A stretch of DNA of 64,000 nucleotides from Ilyonectria destructans (GCA_020740775.1 JAHEWK010000010.1:1984001-2048000), one strand, 5' to 3'. Shown: positions 23,803 to 35,137, counted from the first letter of the stretch. The notes: generated by a model from the letters alone, not told the origin. Translations and numbers: made by a program.

Positions 23803-24241
23803 GTCTCTCAAGCAACCATGGAGCCGTTGCGACAAGTCGGTAGGTATGTTGCGATGCGGTTTCTGGAGTCGCTGCTAGACTCGGCCTCCAACTTCCTTTT
23901 GTGTCTATTTATCTTCATGGAGCAGCTTATCAACCCCCGCACTTGGGCTGCCTCGTGTCCCCCTCAACGCCTATTACCGGCCTTACCCACCGTTGCAACC
24001 ATCCGAATCAGGTAATCTTATCCCATCGTGAAGCGCTAGGTCGTTTAGAAGCAAGCTTGCATCGTACGTGCCGACTACGACCATCACACAGCCGAATCAG
24101 GGCCCCGCCATTCCATGTGTTGGTTTCCCACTGGCTTAAGAAGCCGTTGGTGTTCTTCCCTCACGACAAGACAGACGCCCTATCAATCCCCCTTCCTTCA
24201 CAACGCATTATCACCGCTTCCCAAGTGCACAAGACCTGGTC
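23803..24241. promoter_or_regulatory. Divergent promoter, regulator / reductase
   Basis: 439 bp between divergent start codons. Pyrimidine-rich near the reductase start; no clear inverted CGG pair found. Confidence 0.4.
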
Positions 24242-25365
24242 ATGGGACAGCAGGAGCCGACAAAAAAGGAAGTCCTCCTGCTTGGAAGCGGGGGCGTGGG
24301 CACCATCGGCGCCCTAAATCTTGAAGTCGGAGGACAAGCGAGTGTAACAGCAGTGCTAAGGTCGAATTTCAAGGCTGTTACAGACAACGGCTTCAGCATC
24401 ACATCCTGCGATCACGGCAACGTCACCGGATGGAGGCCTTCTCATAGTATGTACTATTCCGGAAAATATTGACATCTGCTCACAATCTTGGCAGTCGTTG
24501 GCCGCGTACCAACCATCATCGAACAACAATTTGATTACATTGTCGTAACCACCAAAAACGTCCCTGATTGCCCTCCTACTGTCACGGACCTGATAGCCCC
24601 TGCCGTGATCCCTGGTCGTACGGTAATTGTACTGATACAAAATGGGCTCAACATTGAGACACCGATTTTTGAGAGATTTCCCGACAATATTTGCCTGTCG
24701 GGCGTCAGCATGATCGGCTCCCACGAGGTCGCCCATGGCGTTATCGAGCATGAATACCCCGATGAACTGATTCTAGGCGCATTTCACAATCCTCGCTTAG
24801 ATGAGAAAACAGAAGAAGCAGCTGCCAGGGAATTCATCGAGATGTATTCGGCCGGCGGGAAGACAGCGTGTACATTTGCCGAAAACGTACCCTACAGCCG
24901 ATGGCGGAAGCTTATCTACAACGCATGCTTGAACTCTACATGCGCTGTAACAGGCTTAGACACAGGACGCATCAGATTGGCCAACGACACTGTCGCGACA
25001 TTGGTCAGACCAGCCATGGAGGAGATTCGAGCTGCCGCCGCCGCCGCCGGTGTGCAATTGGAAGCAGGAATATGCCATACAATGATTAACTTGGACCCGC
25101 TGACAATGTATTTGTCACCGAGTATGCTGGTTGATGTCCAAAAGGTACGAGGCTCTTGTTCAACGATTCGTTCGATGTATCTAACGCAGCGTAGGGTCAT
25201 TTTACCGAAGTGGAAAACCTCGTTGGAGAGCCGCTACGGACAGGCACGGCATTGGGAGTATCTATGCCTACTCTGTCGGTTCTTTACGGCTTGCTTAAGG
25301 CCATGCAGTGGCGCACAATGGAGAAGAGAGGACTGGTCACTATCCCCCCGAGAACGGAGAGTTGA
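24242..25365 (+). CDS. Ketopantoate reductase (PanE/ApbA) family protein
   Basis: Three exons (24242-24446, 24495-25144, 25195-25365; introns 48 and 50 bp) give 341 residues. The N-terminal NAD(P)-binding motif is LLLGSGGVGTIGALNL (residues 12-27), followed by YIVVTTKNV and IVLIQNGLNIE, typical PanE blocks. The C-terminal helical domain has SRWRKLIYNACLNSTCAVTG, with the family's catalytic Lys and Asn, and a terminal YGLLKAMQW helix. The textbook reaction is NADPH-dependent reduction of 2-dehydropantoate. Fungi often have several paralogues, and one next to oxygenase genes may reduce another 2-keto acid, for example in specialised metabolism. Cytosolic, no signal sequence. Function beyond the fold is inference. 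Confidence 0.86.
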
Positions 25366-25772
25366 AGAGCTATGGAGAAAACAGTTGTTGGTAGTGTCTG
25401 TTTAGTTTTAAGTATCAACAAATGATCGACCATCAACGACCACGTACTCAGTGTAAGAGAGGTCCTGGAGAACGGGCATGCAAGATAATGCCAAGAATGA
25501 GCAAAGTTGGAGGCTAACATTCTAGTGCATGCATTCTAATAAAAAAGACGAAAGAAATAAGACTCATTACCACTCAAAGCTACCTACGTAGGATAAAGGC
25601 CATTGTAAGTGATTACTCTCAAATCGCCTGTTCAATGTGAATCCCCATGAATATCTACAGTCACCCGGGAGGGACTACCTTGAAACTCATTCACTTCAAC
25701 GTTTGTATTCAATCTGGTCTGACTCAACGACATCATCTTGATCCTACACAAATATTTCTCGCGACAACACCG
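25366..25772. other. Convergent intergenic region
   Basis: 407 bp between two convergent stop codons, AT-rich, nothing notable. Confidence 0.5.
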
Positions 25773-26903
25773 CTAAGACTCTCCCCAACCTCGTACGGCT
25801 CCTCGATTTTCTACAATCTCATTGTTGGTAATTGCAAGATACTTTTCTTGCTGTTCAAGCACTTCCTTGACCTGCTTGACATCCGTCTGTTTGCCAGCTC
25901 GATGGTTCTCTTCCATTTCACTTAGCATGCTCTTCAAACGTTCCTGTAAAACTTCGATCCTGTACTTCGTCCATTGGTAGTACAGCTCCGATGGCTCTGA
26001 AATGGGCCTGATCGAGGTAAGAACAGAATCGTCCTTGATGATAGGGTCACGAGGCCTGAATGATGTGATCATGGTGATGCGCTCTCTACCGCCAAGTGCG
26101 GCCAATGCTTGATGCTGGACATATCTACCCTGAAGAACAACGGCGGATCCCTGGATGTTTATTAGTATATAAAAGCCATCGCGAGATGGATGCTTACCAT
26201 TTGCGGCCCACGGACTTTGAGAATCTCTCCAGTGCCGCTTTTGAGCGCGGTTTCGCCGCCCATCATCTCCGAAGCGTCACTCATCATGACGACACATACG
26301 AAAGGGTAGCTATCGTAGTGCCATTTGGTCACGGATAGGATTTCGTCGCCCGTCTTCTCTGCCTCTGAACCATCTTTGACTGGGCCCTGGACAGCGATGT
26401 TGATATTGCCAATTTCGTACTCGATGTTGGGGATGAGGTCTATACCAGCGATCTTCGAGATGATGGACAAAGTTTGTGGGTTCTTCCAAGCTTGGGTCAT
26501 GAAGGGCGCATATCTTGATCGGGATTTAATTGAGAAGTATCTTGGCATTAGGCAAGGCATTAACTCACTTTGGACAGTGGCCTCGCAACTGGCAGGCTGC
26601 AAATTCCGTGCTGTATAGACAATTCTTCCAGACTTCGGTCGTGAAAATCTCATCTCTCATGATACCAATCGCCTCTTCGCTGAAGAGAGGGAAGGGGTGC
26701 GAGCAGGCAACTTGGGAGATGCCAGCATCCTCGGGCAAGGCAACGTCAGCCAGAGATAATATCTTGGGCTCCTCTGAGAATGACAAGTGCTTTTCCGGGC
26801 TGAAGATCGCCTGCGCTGTCGGTCGTGATGGCCTCAGTTGATCTTTGAGAATCGGCTTCAACTTGAGCTGCGGAACCGGAATCGGGGAAAGGACTTCTGT
26901 CAT
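25773..26903 (-). CDS. Fe(II)/2-oxoglutarate-dependent oxygenase-like protein
   Basis: Three exons (26903-26569, 26513-26198, 26150-25773; introns 55 and 47 bp) encode 342 residues. The iron facial triad is visible: His177-x-Asp179 in TKWHYDSYPF and the distal His in GRYVQHQALAALGG, with an Arg shortly after (GGRERITMITSFRPRD) that would bind 2-oxoglutarate. The last ~90 residues are charged and strongly helical (YRIEVLQERLKSMLSEMEEN and on), probably a coiled coil, an unusual tail for such an enzyme. The fungal subfamily is familiar but without an assigned reaction that I can name. It is divergent from a PhyH-type oxygenase, and two different 2OG oxygenase folds side by side suggest oxidative tailoring. 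Confidence 0.75.
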
Positions 26904-27691
26904 TGTGGCGATCGCGATATGTGCTGGCAAAAGAAACGTTGGGTAAACAGTATTCGTCAGTGTGCTCCTGAGGATTGCAGGTTGGTGGTGATTCTATCCT
27001 CAAAATCTACCCTCACATTTCCTAATATATATACGTTATCAGCATAGGAAGCTATCATGTGTCACCGCAGCGTAGGGCAAGTATATTCCGCTGAGTGCGT
27101 GTCATTGTCAACCAGGTGTCATCCTGTAAGCTTTTGGGTGGATACCAACCAGTGATGGTTAGATGTACTATGAACTTAGGAAAGCTCACATAGCTCGATA
27201 TCACTAGGCGGCACACGACTGCCTTGGGATGGTTGTCGTGGATGATAACCGAGTGCCGAGGATCCTACCACCACCCAAAAACCAACAACCAAGTGAGTAC
27301 GTCGGGGTCGGAAACTGCCTGCCTTCGGAGTGCGATCGCCCCGTCCTATCTAGTGTTTGATAAGCGTGTATCTTGATAGGCTGCACTAAGGCCAGTGGCT
27401 TCTCGCCAATGTGACAAGATTACGCAACAGTTCGGCCGACACCTGCCAGAATGGGACCGCTATCTGTGCTATTGCGACGAGACTAACTAAATACAAGCCA
27501 TTTAAGCGGCCTCAGGAGCCTCATTTCTGCATAGATGCTGAATTTACTGCCCTCGTAATTCTTGTCTCAGATTCTAAGCAGTGGTATTCCCGATACAACT
27601 TAGGTTCTGCTACATTTCTGTGCCGATTTTACGCCCCAATTTCTTTTAATCATCTGCCAGTCGGCAGTCCAACCCCGCAATCTAACCAAAA
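26904..27691. promoter_or_regulatory. Divergent intergenic region between two oxygenases
   Basis: 788 bp between divergent ATGs, holding both promoters. Contains TATATATACG at 27026-27035 on the oxygenase-like gene side. No coding frame convincing. Confidence 0.45.
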
Positions 27692-28673
27692 ATGAATGGG
27701 CATCCACCGCCGATTGACCCCTCCTACGAACCGTCAACCTCTATCGCCTCACTCTCAGCAAATGCGCCAATCGAAGAAATTCTCGCCATCCTCGAAAGAG
27801 ATGGCGGTGTGATTCTGACTGATTTCGTTTCGCTGGAGGACCTGGATGCTATTGATGTTGACGTCAAAGCACACCAGAAGGATGTTAAATCGACTGAGAA
27901 CAGTGCGTTGCACATCATCCCCAAGGAAACGCTCGCAGTTCCAGGATTAGTGGGCAAATCACCCACTGTGGCCAAAATCTGCGAGTTTCCAGTACTGGAT
28001 AATCTCCGAACATCTATTCTCAAGGATAATTTTAGCGTTATCCGCGAGGACTTTGTCGAGGAGAACTCTATTGATCCACTTCTGAGTATCAGCATCACGC
28101 TTCACATCGGATACGGCGCTCCTAGACAGAGGCTACACAGAGATGACAATGTCCATGGCATCCGGCATGGGGACAAGTTCGATCTCTCCAAAGCAAGTCA
28201 ATTCGCCTGCTTGATTGCAGGGACCAAGACCACTCGCCAGAATGGTGCAACCATGTTCATCCCGGGGTCCCATAAGTGGGACGACAACCGGACTCCACAG
28301 CTGAATGAGATATGCTTTGCTGGTAAGTCACAGTGCGTAGTTACCTTTTGAACATAAATAGCTAAGTCGTGTGAAATTGTTAGAAATGGAGCAAGGGTCT
28401 GCCCTCATATTTCTAGCCTCTTGTTATCATGGCGGTGGACATAACTCTGTCCCAGGCGAGGTGCGCAAAATCCATGGGCTTTTCTTTGTGAGGGGCACTA
28501 TGCGCACGGAGGAGAATCAATTCTTGGCGATCCCACACAGCAAAGCACTCACAATGAGCGATAAAATGCTGTCCCTTCTTGGATATAAGAAACCTTCTAC
28601 TGTGTTGGGTATTGTGGAGAATAATGACCCGGCACTGAACTTGCCGGCCGTTCTGAAAATGGCAAGTGCGTGA
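27692..28673 (+). CDS. Phytanoyl-CoA dioxygenase (PhyH) family protein
   Basis: Two exons (27692-28322, 28384-28673; intron 61 bp) encode 306 residues. PhyH enzymes are Fe(II)/2-oxoglutarate oxygenases; fungal members include many natural-product hydroxylases and endoperoxidases of the FtmOx1/AusE type. The triad is His149-x-Asp151 (QRLHRDD) and a distal His near 230 (CYHGGGHNSVPGEVRK), with the Arg following it. LERDGGVILTDFVS near residues 34-47 and TMFIPGSHKWDD are typical family blocks. No signal or membrane segment. It is tail to tail with a membrane amidohydrolase (78 bp). The likely role is C-H oxidation of a small molecule; the substrate is unknown. Confidence 0.88.
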
Positions 28674-28751
28674 TGAAGTAATGGCACCGGAATAGTGCAC
28701 AATCGATGCTTTATTTGAGTCAATGTATCACGCAAATTATGTTATCAATCT

Positions 28752-30257
28752 CTATCTAGATGGCTCGCAAGATGGTTCGTTATGGGGGATACCAGGCAGG
28801 ACTGCTGGATATACACCACCGAGAGTAGCCTTGAATGAAGAAAAGCTCATCCCAAGCTCGTCCCCGACACAAACGATTTTGTGCACTGCACTGAACATAA
28901 CGTGCTCGCAATGCTTATTCATCAGCTCCTTGAGGCCACTGCCACCAACGAGTATTTTTCCACCCCTCATGACGAGCTGGATGTTTTCTTCCGGGCCATA
29001 AACTGCTGCCGCATAGGGATCATCCAGCTTCTTGCCCGAGAACACGACGATATCGGCCAACTTTCCCACCTGGAGCGAGCCTAATTCGTGTTCAAACCCA
29101 GCCACCTTGGCGGCATTGATGGTCATCATTTCCCACAACGTCTTGGAGTCTAGGACCTGGCCAAAGCTGAGCTTGGTTGCCGAGAACCCACATGCGGCTT
29201 CTCTTCCCATTGTTGCCGATCCAGATGGCAGCCAATCCGTACCGAGGGCCACTGTGATGCCGGCCTTCAGAAGATAAGAAATGTCGATGGTTTTCCCGTA
29301 GAGGAATATGTTGCTCCGAGGAGACCAAACAACCATGGCCTTGCGCGCAGCCACAAGATCAAAATCTGTTTCTGAAAGTCCGAGGGCATGAACAAGAACG
29401 AAGTTGGGTGACATGATATCAGTGCTGAGGCCGCCACCCTTCGGAAGAGGTACAACGTCATATCGCTCGCTAGATAGACACTGGAATTCGTTCCTAGCTT
29501 CGACATCGACTCCTTCCGCGACGTGCGCGATGTATCGGTGAAGCTTCGTGGCTGTTTGTCGATCTATTGCTCTTGGCCCATAATCACAGTCCCCAGTTCG
29601 AATAATGCCTTCGACGTCGTCAAGGGGAAAGACAGCCCAGGTATCTGCTGTCTCACCAAGACCATCTTCCAATCCGTGGGCAAAGTCAAGGTTTCGAGCA
29701 AGACCCGGGGCCATATGCCCGCCGACAATGGAAGTAGTGCCGGAGAAGAGATGCCTCAATTCACCCCATTTGATAGCATCCGACATGCTTCCGTTGACTT
29801 CAACAGGCTGGATAGAGTGTCCTCGTAGGCCGACTCTCCAGTCATGACGATGGTTGTAGAGTTCGCCTGTACTGTGAAGCGGGTTCACCGTTGAGTATTC
29901 GATGTGCTCATGCGTATTGATAAAACCAGGGGATATGACAGAGTCCCGGCACTCGATGATTGTCGCATGCTGATCAAGCTGGCAGGCGGCAGGATTGTGA
30001 CCAACGCGCATGATTTTCCCAGATTCGATTAAGACGCACCCATTTGAGACGGGGCCGTCGGCCGTCAAGAGCGTACCTCGGAGAAGGATGTTACCAGAAT
30101 GGCCAATTGAAAGGATTTTGCAGCCACCGTCAACATCTGTATCAGCAACGGGATCTGTGGTGCGAAAGTACGTAAACAGGCCCAAACACATTAACAACGC
30201 TGATATGAATAGTGTTCTCCGGCTAACTGCCAAGCGACGAGAGGATAGAAGGCGCAT
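28752..30257 (-). CDS. Membrane-anchored amidohydrolase
   Basis: Intronless gene for 501 residues. An N-terminal basic segment and one hydrophobic helix (about residues 14-30, TLFISALLMCLGLF) predict a signal anchor, unusual for this mostly cytosolic superfamily. The metal site is intact: His116-x-His118 in FINTHEHIEY, a later His in VHALGLSE and the Asp in ALGTDWLPSGS; the beta-sandwich parts (ILLRGTLLTADG, GKLADIVVF) flank the barrel. The family (chlorohydrolase, adenosine-deaminase-like and imidazolonepropionase-like) hydrolyses C-N or C-Cl bonds on ring compounds. The lack of introns contrasts with the heavily spliced neighbours, which could mean horizontal origin, but other intronless genes occur here too. 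Substrate unknown. Confidence 0.88.
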   Translation of the reverse strand: MRLLSSRRLAVSRRTLFISALLMCLGLFTYFRTTDPVADTDVDGGCKILSIGHSGNILLRGTLLTADGPVSNGCVLIESGKIMRVGHNPAACQLDQHATIIECRDSVISPGFINTHEHIEYSTVNPLHSTGELYNHRHDWRVGLRGHSIQPVEVNGSMSDAIKWGELRHLFSGTTSIVGGHMAPGLARNLDFAHGLEDGLGETADTWAVFPLDDVEGIIRTGDCDYGPRAIDRQTATKLHRYIAHVAEGVDVEARNEFQCLSSERYDVVPLPKGGGLSTDIMSPNFVLVHALGLSETDFDLVAARKAMVVWSPRSNIFLYGKTIDISYLLKAGITVALGTDWLPSGSATMGREAACGFSATKLSFGQVLDSKTLWEMMTINAAKVAGFEHELGSLQVGKLADIVVFSGKKLDDPYAAAVYGPEENIQLVMRGGKILVGGSGLKELMNKHCEHVMFSAVHKIVCVGDELGMSFSSFKATLGGVYPAVLPGIPHNEPSCEPSR

Positions 30258-31894
30258 GGTGGCGAGATGAACAGAAAGGCGACTCTCGATGTTGACGTAA
30301 TGACACGTATCGCAGCGTCTGTCCTTGAGCGATATTATTCCGAGAAAGAGAGACTAGACTTCCATGGTCAAGCAAAATGGATATGCCAAAGCTCATTGGG
30401 CACAAGATACTTCCGTGGGCGTCACGATAGATTGTGAGCGCCTGAATGCGCTGAATTGAGTTGAACTTCCACGCACAGCCGAGTCCTCAATCGAAACCCT
30501 TGAGATCGTTTCAGGGGGTGAGTGGGTCCTCGAAGAAATAGGCCAATGAAAGACCACAATAACATCGGCTCCTCATTTTTGCGTTACTGTCTTGTCCCTG
30601 GCAACTTACCCTATACTCTTTCTTTCCTCCAGCCTGTGCAATTACTGAATTTGATCTTAGTATCAGGCTGTGAGTTTGTATTGTATTTTATCCACTGTAT
30701 TATCATATCAATATTTTAACAATTGAGAGAGGACCGAGCCGAGAGTAAAGCGGTGCACCGGCCCAACCAGCCAAACCTCATTCGGTTTAAGAAACATACG
30801 AAAACATGGACTCCGACCATTAAATATGCGAGCTTGAGTTCGTACTCTCCCATCACCGTCTTTGAAAGCGGGGTCACCGAAATACAGCTGACATGTGATG
30901 TCAGCCCAGAAAGGGGATGACGGGGATGTTCTCGTCAGAGTGGGATTTATCGGTGTTTTAGCCTTGGAAAAGAATATGAGTAAAATGGAAGCTCAACACG
31001 GCCATGGCCATGGTGGATACCAATACTAACACTTCTCAGCATTTTTATCCACCTGGCTTACAGTCAAAATAGTGATTTTTGGGGCTAGTAAATAAGAAGA
31101 TCAAGATGTGGAATCGCGTACATGATCTCCAGGCCTATAGTGTACAAGACTAATTATTAAAATTCCTAGAGTGTGGTCACTGCAAGTACTTACCGCCTAT
31201 CCGAGGTTAAGCTGACATACTAGTAATCGTCTGTCCATGGACGACTGCCCTGAGAAGACAGGGGGTAATATTGATTACCAATGCTCCACCATATAGAATT
31301 CAGATTGGGGATGAGACTATTAGGCCCTGTAAAGAGCTAGGGATAATGCTGGCTTGGTCTCACAGGATAGCAATAACACTACGTATCACCGCTCTCGACC
31401 CTAGCTAGGCTTGATGAAACCTCATAATGCAGATAATCGCCTCAAATGCGTCGTGGCTGCAAGAGCAAGTTTCATAGGCTGGCAGCATTAATCATTTTCA
31501 CGGCTGACTCGCCTTAGCTCAAAGAAGAAAGAGGGAAGAAGAATAAGACCAGCAAAGTCCGCGATGTTTCCATACGACCGATCGGCAGACGTATTAGGAA
31601 GGCACGAAAACAAGTACGACAGGGGTCGTTGAATTAGCTCATCCCTTCTGCCTCTCCCAGTATAGCGCAAAGCCCACCGCAATAGGATGGCTTGGTTTAG
31701 CCACATGTCATGCTACGAGAGAATCCTTTGGACGGCATTGAAACGTTACGAGAGTCTTGGCTCTAAAACGGGCCGATCAGCGTTGCATGTGTAGGATCGT
31801 ATGGAGAAAGTCATAAAGGAGCTGATCTTCCGCTGGTGTATCTGATTCATTTGTCGTATTGTCATTGATGCACGGTCACTTCAAGCTTGTCACC
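30258..31894. other. Gene-poor intergenic region
   Basis: About 1.6 kb with no credible gene on either strand. Contains ordinary mixed sequence; stop codons are dense in all frames. It probably holds the promoters of the amidohydrolase (left) and the NLP gene (right). Confidence 0.55.
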
Positions 31895-32662
31895 ATGCAA
31901 GGCACTCTCATCAACGTCGCTGCTGTTCTCAGCGCTTTGAGCGCGGTTCAGGGCCACCCTCTCACTGTTACTCAGCGCGATGTCATCTCAGCTCTGCCAC
32001 GGTCCGCCGACGATATCGACATCAAGTTCCAGCCGATTCTTGACTTTGACTCGGACGGATGCTATGTCACAGCCGCCATTTCTCCTGATGGGACCACCAA
32101 TCCCGGCCGTGGCGCCACTGGCACGCCTCAGGGCCAGTGTCGTGATCCTCCCCAGCTGGAGAACAGCAACGCGTACTCGCGCAGACGCTGCAACAACGGC
32201 TACTGTGCCATCATGTACGAACACTACTTCGAGAAGGACCAGGCGCTGGGCGGGAGCTTTCTCGGCGGCCATCGTCACGACTGGGAGAATATTGTCGTTT
32301 TCACCCAGGGGAATAACGTCGTTCGTGTTGCGCCCTCGTGCCACGGCGGCTACGACCAGGCCAGCAACTCATTCCCGCTGACGGGCACTCGACCGTACAT
32401 TGTCTACCACAAGGATGGAGTCAGCACGCACTGCTTCCGCTTCGCCAACAACAATGACATTGCCAGCCACGAGAACCCCAAGGGCTGGTTTACTCCGCCG
32501 CTGATTAGCTGGGACCGTTGGTCTGACGTGAACCTTCGCAATAAAATGCTTTCCACGTGGAATGGAGGTGTCGGGCCCAAGTTGGATGACGAGTTTGGTA
32601 ATTCTCTCCAGGCTGCTGCTGGTAATGGTGTTCCTGGCTTTGATCCCTTCGTCGATAACTGA
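31895..32662 (+). CDS. NLP (necrosis- and ethylene-inducing protein-like), secreted
   Basis: Intronless gene of 255 residues if started at the ATG at 31895 (context CACCATGCA, best Kozak and directly before a signal peptide, residues 1-20); an upstream in-frame ATG at 31868 would add nine residues. The mature protein has the NPP1 fold hallmark heptapeptide GHRHDWE at about 125-131 intact, with AIMYEHYFEKDQ before it. Extra cysteines (around 82, 99 and 104, besides Cys56) and the QCRDPPQLENSN segment resemble type 2 NLPs rather than the cytotoxic two-cysteine type 1. NLPs are extracellular and many disrupt plasma membranes of dicot plants; others are non-toxic. The gene appears complete. It lies in a gene-poor region beside another small secreted protein. 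Confidence 0.9.
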   Translation: MQGTLINVAAVLSALSAVQGHPLTVTQRDVISALPRSADDIDIKFQPILDFDSDGCYVTAAISPDGTTNPGRGATGTPQGQCRDPPQLENSNAYSRRRCNNGYCAIMYEHYFEKDQALGGSFLGGHRHDWENIVVFTQGNNVVRVAPSCHGGYDQASNSFPLTGTRPYIVYHKDGVSTHCFRFANNNDIASHENPKGWFTPPLISWDRWSDVNLRNKMLSTWNGGVGPKLDDEFGNSLQAAAGNGVPGFDPFVDN

Positions 32663-33423
32663 GTGGTGTTCTGGTGGGTCGAGGAGGATGTGAACAGAGT
32701 AGAATTGATTCATCGCAGTATAATTGATGCTTTGGTCATTGGCTGGACATTTTGTACGGTACAGAGAGTCCTAGTGTCATACTATTCGCGGTGACTCTAA
32801 AGCCCCTTTGACAAGCTAGATGCGGAGAGGAAACATCCAGGATCTGAACGACATAATCTTGGCTTGCGATTGTCATGCTTGGCTCTCCTCCGGCTGCAGC
32901 CCAATTACCGGTAGTGAGCCCAGCCGCGGTTCCATCTAACTGCCGCTGCGTTGACCTTAATTCGTTTAATGGGCGAGCGTGGAGATGATGACCGGCCGCA
33001 GCCATTAATATGGAGAAATTAGCCAGGGCGGTCACCGAGGTTTTCGCTAATGCAATGCAGAGCGGCGATGCGGAATCGTGCCGCCCACTGACATTCCAGA
33101 GTTGCATCATGTGCGAGAATGGCTCCAGCACCAGCCAAGTTTTATCAGACAATCCCCGGACGTGCTGGGAGATCCATACCGAATTTGTTTCATCATAGTC
33201 CGATCTGTTTTCAGCTGCCAAGAATCTCGCTAATGATTGCCCGATCTTGCCGAATGTGTCGGATCGTTACGGCAATAGGCAACTGACAAATGATCGGCCA
33301 TTTTCACTGGTGAGGGATGCCTTTAAAAGCCCGTCGAGATCCTTCTTAAATACTTTATTTTGCAACCTAAATTACGGTCGTCTTTTACTCCTCGACGCAC
33401 AACTTGTCAATCTCATCAGCATC
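32663..33423. other. Intergenic region, no gene seen
   Basis: 761 bp between two genes for secreted proteins. CTTTAAAAG near 33320 may be the core promoter of the downstream gene. Nothing else notable. Confidence 0.5.
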
Positions 33424-33995
33424 ATGAAGGTCGGTCTTACACTCTCGCCCTCTTGCTGACCTCTGGCGTGCTAATTACTCCCGCAGTTCTCGTACATTCT
33501 CGCTATCTTTACGGCCACCGCCGTCAACGCCCAGCAAAAACTGTCACAGGCCGAGGCGCAGTCACGTCTACAAGCTGCTGGCATTTCCTCCGTCTCTACC
33601 GGCGGCTGCACAAACCGCAACACTGCCACTTGCACTTCGTATGACCAGGTTAACGCTGCGACTGTTGCTGGTGCTATTACTCTCAAGAATGCTTGTAGCT
33701 GCACCGTCACCATCTCCGGCGGCACTGAGACTGGTCACGCGAGCGGCACCTACTCCCACTGGAACGGCTACAAGTTCGATTTTCGCAAGAATACTGGCCT
33801 GAACTCCTATGTTACGAACACCTTTACAAAAATCGCGGACCGTGGTGATGGCTATCCCCAGTGGAAGGCTGCTTCCGGCAACATTTACTGCGTAGGTTGC
33901 GGCTCATTCTGCGTGTCCGATGACAAAAGCTGACAAAGTAAATACAGGATGAGGGCAGTCACTGGGATGTGACTTTCTTTACTGATGGAAACTAA
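33424..33995 (+). CDS. Small secreted M15-like zinc peptidase (predicted)
   Basis: Three exons: a six-base first exon (ATGAAG, 33424-33429), 33487-33891 and 33948-33995; introns 57 and 56 bp; 152 residues. Residues 1-17 form a signal peptide ending VNA/QQ. The mature domain has SGTYSHWNGYKFDFRK with His93-x6-Asp100, and DEGSHWDV with Glu139-x2-His142. These spacings match the zinc ligands and catalytic Glu of M15 D-Ala-D-Ala peptidases (VanX/VanY: H-x6-D and E-x2-H). Six cysteines (43, 51, 72, 74, 137 and the spliced context) suggest disulfides. If active, it would be an extracellular peptidase, perhaps against bacterial peptidoglycan cross-link peptides. Assignment rests on motif spacing only; it could be a catalytically repurposed member. 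The second half of the zinc site is created by the last splice junction. Confidence 0.72.
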
Positions 33996-35137
33996 ATGAT
34001 AATGTTTGGCTAGATGGAATGATGCGCTAATATTGTTTGTTCCATGTTCAGCATCTTTGCCTAAGGGTGCGATTCGAAAATGAATACTATGTGACTCTAT
34101 TAGCATGCAGCCTATACTTTGATCTGTATCAATTTATGACGACTCGTGTTCGAAATAAACGATGTCAAACACCCGATGCACATTCTTAGCGAAGCTCATG
34201 ATCTCGGCGTGCGCAGCGTATTCGTTGTCATAGTATGCCGCTACCCTATGGATTGACCCCTGCTATGTAACTAACTAAGAGGCAAGAAGCCTAATTCTTG
34301 GATCTATCACAAAAAAAAGACTTCGCTGCAATAGCGGCGCCTGGAAGAACGATGAAACTACGCCCAGTGACGGTCCACTACAGGCTGAATGCTGGGACGC
34401 GTGCTATAATTAGATTCGCGGTAAGCATCTCGAACCCACGACGGAGTGAATACAGTAGATTATGGTAGCTGAAGCTCTAATCAAGAAAAACAATGCTGCT
34501 GATCAACGGGTCATTGCTGATCAGCTGCACGCCTTACAAAGTACAAGCAAGACGGCATGCAAAGCAAGACATGGGTGGGTGTCTCGAACAGAGGCGTGTG
34601 TAACGAGCCAAGCGGCACAAACAAGGCTCAAATAAATGGAACGTCGTGCAGTTTCCAATGTAAGGGCTCACTAGGAGGGTACATCGCTCTCTAGCAAGTG
34701 TCAAAGCAAACGAAAGGTACAAAAAGGTAGATGCTAAAGCCAAGTACAAAGGCAGGCCTGGTGCCTGCATTCTGTTCCCAGGTCACACATGACAGCAGTA
34801 TCCTTGGAACAGGTGGCTATACTAAAAAGACCCTGGGCAAGGAAGAGGAATGTTCTTTGATATGCATTCGGTTTGCACAGGCTCCGAAATAATCGTGCAC
34901 AAATGTTTAGCCCAACCCATGGCCGTCTTCAACAAAGACATTCAAACATCCCATAATGATTCTAATGTGGGGCGCTCTCACATACTTAAATAGAGCTATC
35001 TTTCTTTGCTCTCTTCTTTTTCTCTTTTGCTTCCCATCATCATTCACCAGCCAACAAAATCCTATACTTTTCACACTCCTACTTACATCTCATCAATCGC
35101 ATTCGTACCACACAGACAACGCTCGACTATCTAGATT
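33996..35137. other. Intergenic region with promoter of the next gene
   Basis: 1.14 kb. ACTTAAATAGAGC at about 34984 followed by a pyrimidine-rich stretch (35000-35090) looks like a TATA box and the pyrimidine-rich leader of the gene at 35138. No other gene seen. Confidence 0.5.
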
